Positions 58,120 to 64,000 of a stretch of 64,000 nt of DNA are shown in pieces; position 1 is the stretch's first letter; each line of letters starts with the position of its first letter. The notes below the pieces were generated by a model. The model ran no database searches, was not told the DNA's origin, and saw nothing but the letters and a program-made list of their open reading frames with translations. The position numbers were made by a program, and so were the translations under genes. Source of the stretch: Hippophae tibetana (taxonomy: Eukaryota > Streptophyta > Magnoliopsida > Rosales > Elaeagnaceae); contig CM072806.1 of the NCBI GenBank assembly GCA_037013495.1, positions 5,791,001 through 5,855,000 of the forward strand, written 5' to 3'.

Positions 58120-60214
58120 GTTGTTGTTTTGCTAATATTTTTTAAAACAACAAAAATATCATACTTAAAGTTTGTAACACGATATTTCATATTAAATATC
58201 GTTAAAAACTACTACGATTTTATTAAAGTATTTATATACTTTAATCAACTTAAAGTTATATTTGTTGATAATTTAATCATTTTAGATCAATTTTAATGAT
58301 TTTATTTTTAATTTTTTAAGTCATTTTTTCCTTCCAATATCTATCAATTCCTACTAATAAGATTAAATTCAATCATTTTTTTTTGAAGAACAACAATCAA
58401 TCAAAATTTAAAAGAAAAGAAATGATTAAGTATTTCTGAATATAACAATAAATTAATTAAAATATATCAATTTTATAAAAAGTGATTAATGATTTATGAA
58501 AATATAGTAAAAAAAATCAAAAAGGCCGCTATGATTCATATTATTATTTGGGGCTCTGAGGACGTTAGGAAAGTTAGAGTTATTTCATTAAATGCAGCTT
58601 TGATTAGCAGTTTTCATTAATTAGTAACTACTGTAAATGGTGGATTGACAATTTTGTATCTTTCTTCATAAATGCATCGTTTTGAGTTGGTGTATGATTT
58701 GAGTTCCAATAAGGATTTAATTAATTTGGGTAATGTCCGGAGATATTCAAAATCTATTATCCTTATCTCCAACAATAATAACATACTAGTAATTCATAAC
58801 TTCACTTAATTTTTAAATTTATTAATCAACCAAATTCAAATCAACGCATACGAACTTTTAATAGAGATAATTTTGATTCATTATGAGTTAGTGTTATATT
58901 ATTAAAATATACGAAGACAATTGTTGAATAGATTTTAAAGGAATGTTACAAAGTTCATCACGTGACAGTCAAATAAATTAATAGATTAGAAATTATAAGT
59001 CAATTTAAAATGATTTTTTAATTCTCATTTGCTTTGTCAAATTGTTTTTTTTAATGACATGTAATCTATTATCTGTTATGATTTCTTTGTATTTTAACAT
59101 CTTATTTGAATGGAAGTACTTCCACTTTGAGGGGGAAAAAGTGTCAACAATAGCCAAGGACTCCAGGCTTTACGGCTCTAGCATTGTAAACTAGTTTCAA
59201 TTGAAAGCGTAATATGGTATGGTAAATTTTCTAGTAATTGCAATAACATCTTGAGATTTCACGAAATTACAATTTTTTCCTTCACATTTAGAAATATACT
59301 GGTAGGTCCATCCATTTTGGTTTAGTTGATTGTCGGACCTTTTAATTGGGCTTACAAAATTAAATTGCATTAGAAATCAATTTAGATATTTTTAGCAACA
59401 TTTTGACCAATTCAATCTCAAATAATTCAACGCATCTCAATTTTCCTAATTTTTTTTCTTCTTCGACCAAATCCATTTGAAACCCTACAAAATATCAAGT
59501 TTTGCAAAATTTGTCATTTAACCAATATAAAATATCATGAGGAAAATGCACTAACGATCCAATATGTTTAGCTTCTAGCAAGTGAACACGTTAATCTTTT
59601 AACGTTTTAATCCTATAATTTTAAAAATAATATATTTTAATTCTATAACTTTAAATTTTAAAAAATAAAATGTACAGTTACGTATTTAAGTTATATTTAT
59701 TACATAGATCCTTTTAAGAAAGCTACGTTTGTAGCTCTCACCCAAATATTAATTATTTTTCTTAATGAAAACATTTTCTTTTTATTTCCACATCTTTTTT
59801 CATCAAATTGTGGTTCAAATACTGGAATTATTGTCTGCCTGGTCATCGACAGAGTTTGTAATGCCAACAACTTGGTCAGATACGGACCTGGTTTGCACGT
59901 AATCTAACCTTTGCACGTGGGATGTCAGAGAAACATGATATTTCGACCTCTTCATAACATTGAACAATTGATGAAAACCCCGTCATATTTGAGCTTTTCT
60001 AATTTGCAAAAGAAAGCAAGTGAAAAAGGCCTTAAAGGATCAATGCATAAACCAAGAAAATCCCAACGATCATTCATTGCATAAATCTACTGGCTCTCAC
60101 AAACAAAACTTTGCCAAATCAATTACCAAGTTTAATTAACTTATTAAGTGAAATTCCGCCAAGCTGGAACAACACATCAAGTCGGACAGTAGCAGCCGCC
60201 AGCCGCTAGCAAGT
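56500..60214. other. AT-rich intergenic region with a (TTA)n microsatellite
   Basis: No gene could be supported. The open frames at 56992-57282 and 57412-57657 show no domain and no splice partners. A pure TTA trinucleotide run (about 12 units) lies at 58083-58120. Sequence next to 60215 is the presumed enolase 3' untranslated region. Confidence 0.5.
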
Positions 60215-63360
<3,146 letters not shown>

Positions 63361-64000
63361 CTGCAAGTTATAAAAGCAGTGCCATGTTCAAAAATCCAGT
63401 TTTGGGCTATAAATAACAATCATGAATGTTAAGAATATCTAACATGCATAAAACCGGGCTGATCGTACAAATATTTCAGATTTCTTCCCAGCAGAGACCC
63501 AAATGACACTATTATTCGAAGCTTGACTTGACTTATAGAATATAATATACGGAAACTGGTCATGGAGCCTTTGTTTAGGTATTAAGGGTTGTTTAGTTAT
63601 TTTATTTAGAAAATGTGTTTTTAAGTTTATTTTTTTATAAAAAATGTGACTAACAAAAGATAAAGTTAATTTTTCATCAAATTTTTGATTAAATATAACA
63701 TAATAGTACATGTAACACGTATATATTTGTATATTTCAATAGACATATATCTAATGAAATAATTTTTAATTAAAAAAATTACTTAATTTTTTAAAAAAAT
63801 ATTTTAATAAAACTTAAATTAAATTTTGATTATTTAATGTATAACTTTGAATATTAAACTCTAAAAATTTTGTTTAATATTTATTGAAAAATATGTTTAA
63901 TTTTGAAAACAATTTTTTTTATGTATATACCTATCGAAAAATATACACAGACATATCACACATATGCTATTCTTTCATATTTAATAAAAAAAAATTAAAT
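63361..64000 (-). other. Enolase upstream intron (incomplete) with AT-rich repeat copy 2
   Basis: This is the intron before the first enolase exon seen; its upstream exon is outside the window. About 63595-63990 resembles the AT-rich repeat at 53090-53515 and fills most of the intron. Confidence 0.5.

Overview
This is a plant nuclear window, almost certainly from a eudicot. The evidence is spliced genes with GT-AG introns in very AT-rich surroundings, full-length orthologues of plant-specific proteins (CTR1, an HD2-type histone deacetylase), and Ty1/copia, Ty3/gypsy, LINE and hAT relics. The CTR1 N-terminus looks rosid-like, but the species cannot be named from the sequence.

Layout, left to right. 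(1) 1-4.9 kb: AT-rich spacer and a decayed hAT transposase gene (1399-3480). (2) 4912-17305, minus: a complete 15-exon CTR1 (Raf-like ethylene-signalling kinase, about 849 aa). Intron 9 holds a nested fold-back element and intron 4 a 1.5-kb AT-rich minisatellite. (3) 17.3-22.5 kb: spacer. (4) 22491-32942, minus: a complete 13-exon delta(14)-sterol reductase (FACKEL, about 370 aa). Its intron 12 carries a copia retrotransposon (23075-27731, 5-bp target duplication CTTAT) in the opposite orientation. (5) 33.2-39.2 kb: a decayed gypsy retrotransposon with a candidate GAATA target duplication and an organelle-like segment in its 5' LTR. (6) 40-47 kb: a LINE relic broken by an LTR-like insertion, then a 183-bp unit repeated three times. 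(7) 47289-51405, plus: an HD2-type histone deacetylase with ten exons, one intron of which looks like a U12-type AT-AC intron followed by a 14-nt exon. (8) 51.4-54.8 kb: spacer. (9) 54801-56222, minus: U2AF35 splicing factor in five exons, with a tRNA-Leu(UAA) gene (56417-56499, plus) just upstream of its promoter. (10) 60215-63360, minus: cytosolic-type enolase, 15 exons seen. The first about 44 residues lie beyond the right edge.

The host genes are ordinary single-function plant genes on both strands with no operon logic: ethylene signalling, sterol synthesis, chromatin, splicing and glycolysis. What is unusual is how they coexist with inserted DNA. Both long minus-strand genes have absorbed kilobases of repeats in introns while their exon frames stay fully open. 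Exon boundaries were placed by hand from splice sites, frame continuity and family conservation. Every junction reported for the five host genes keeps the reading frame.
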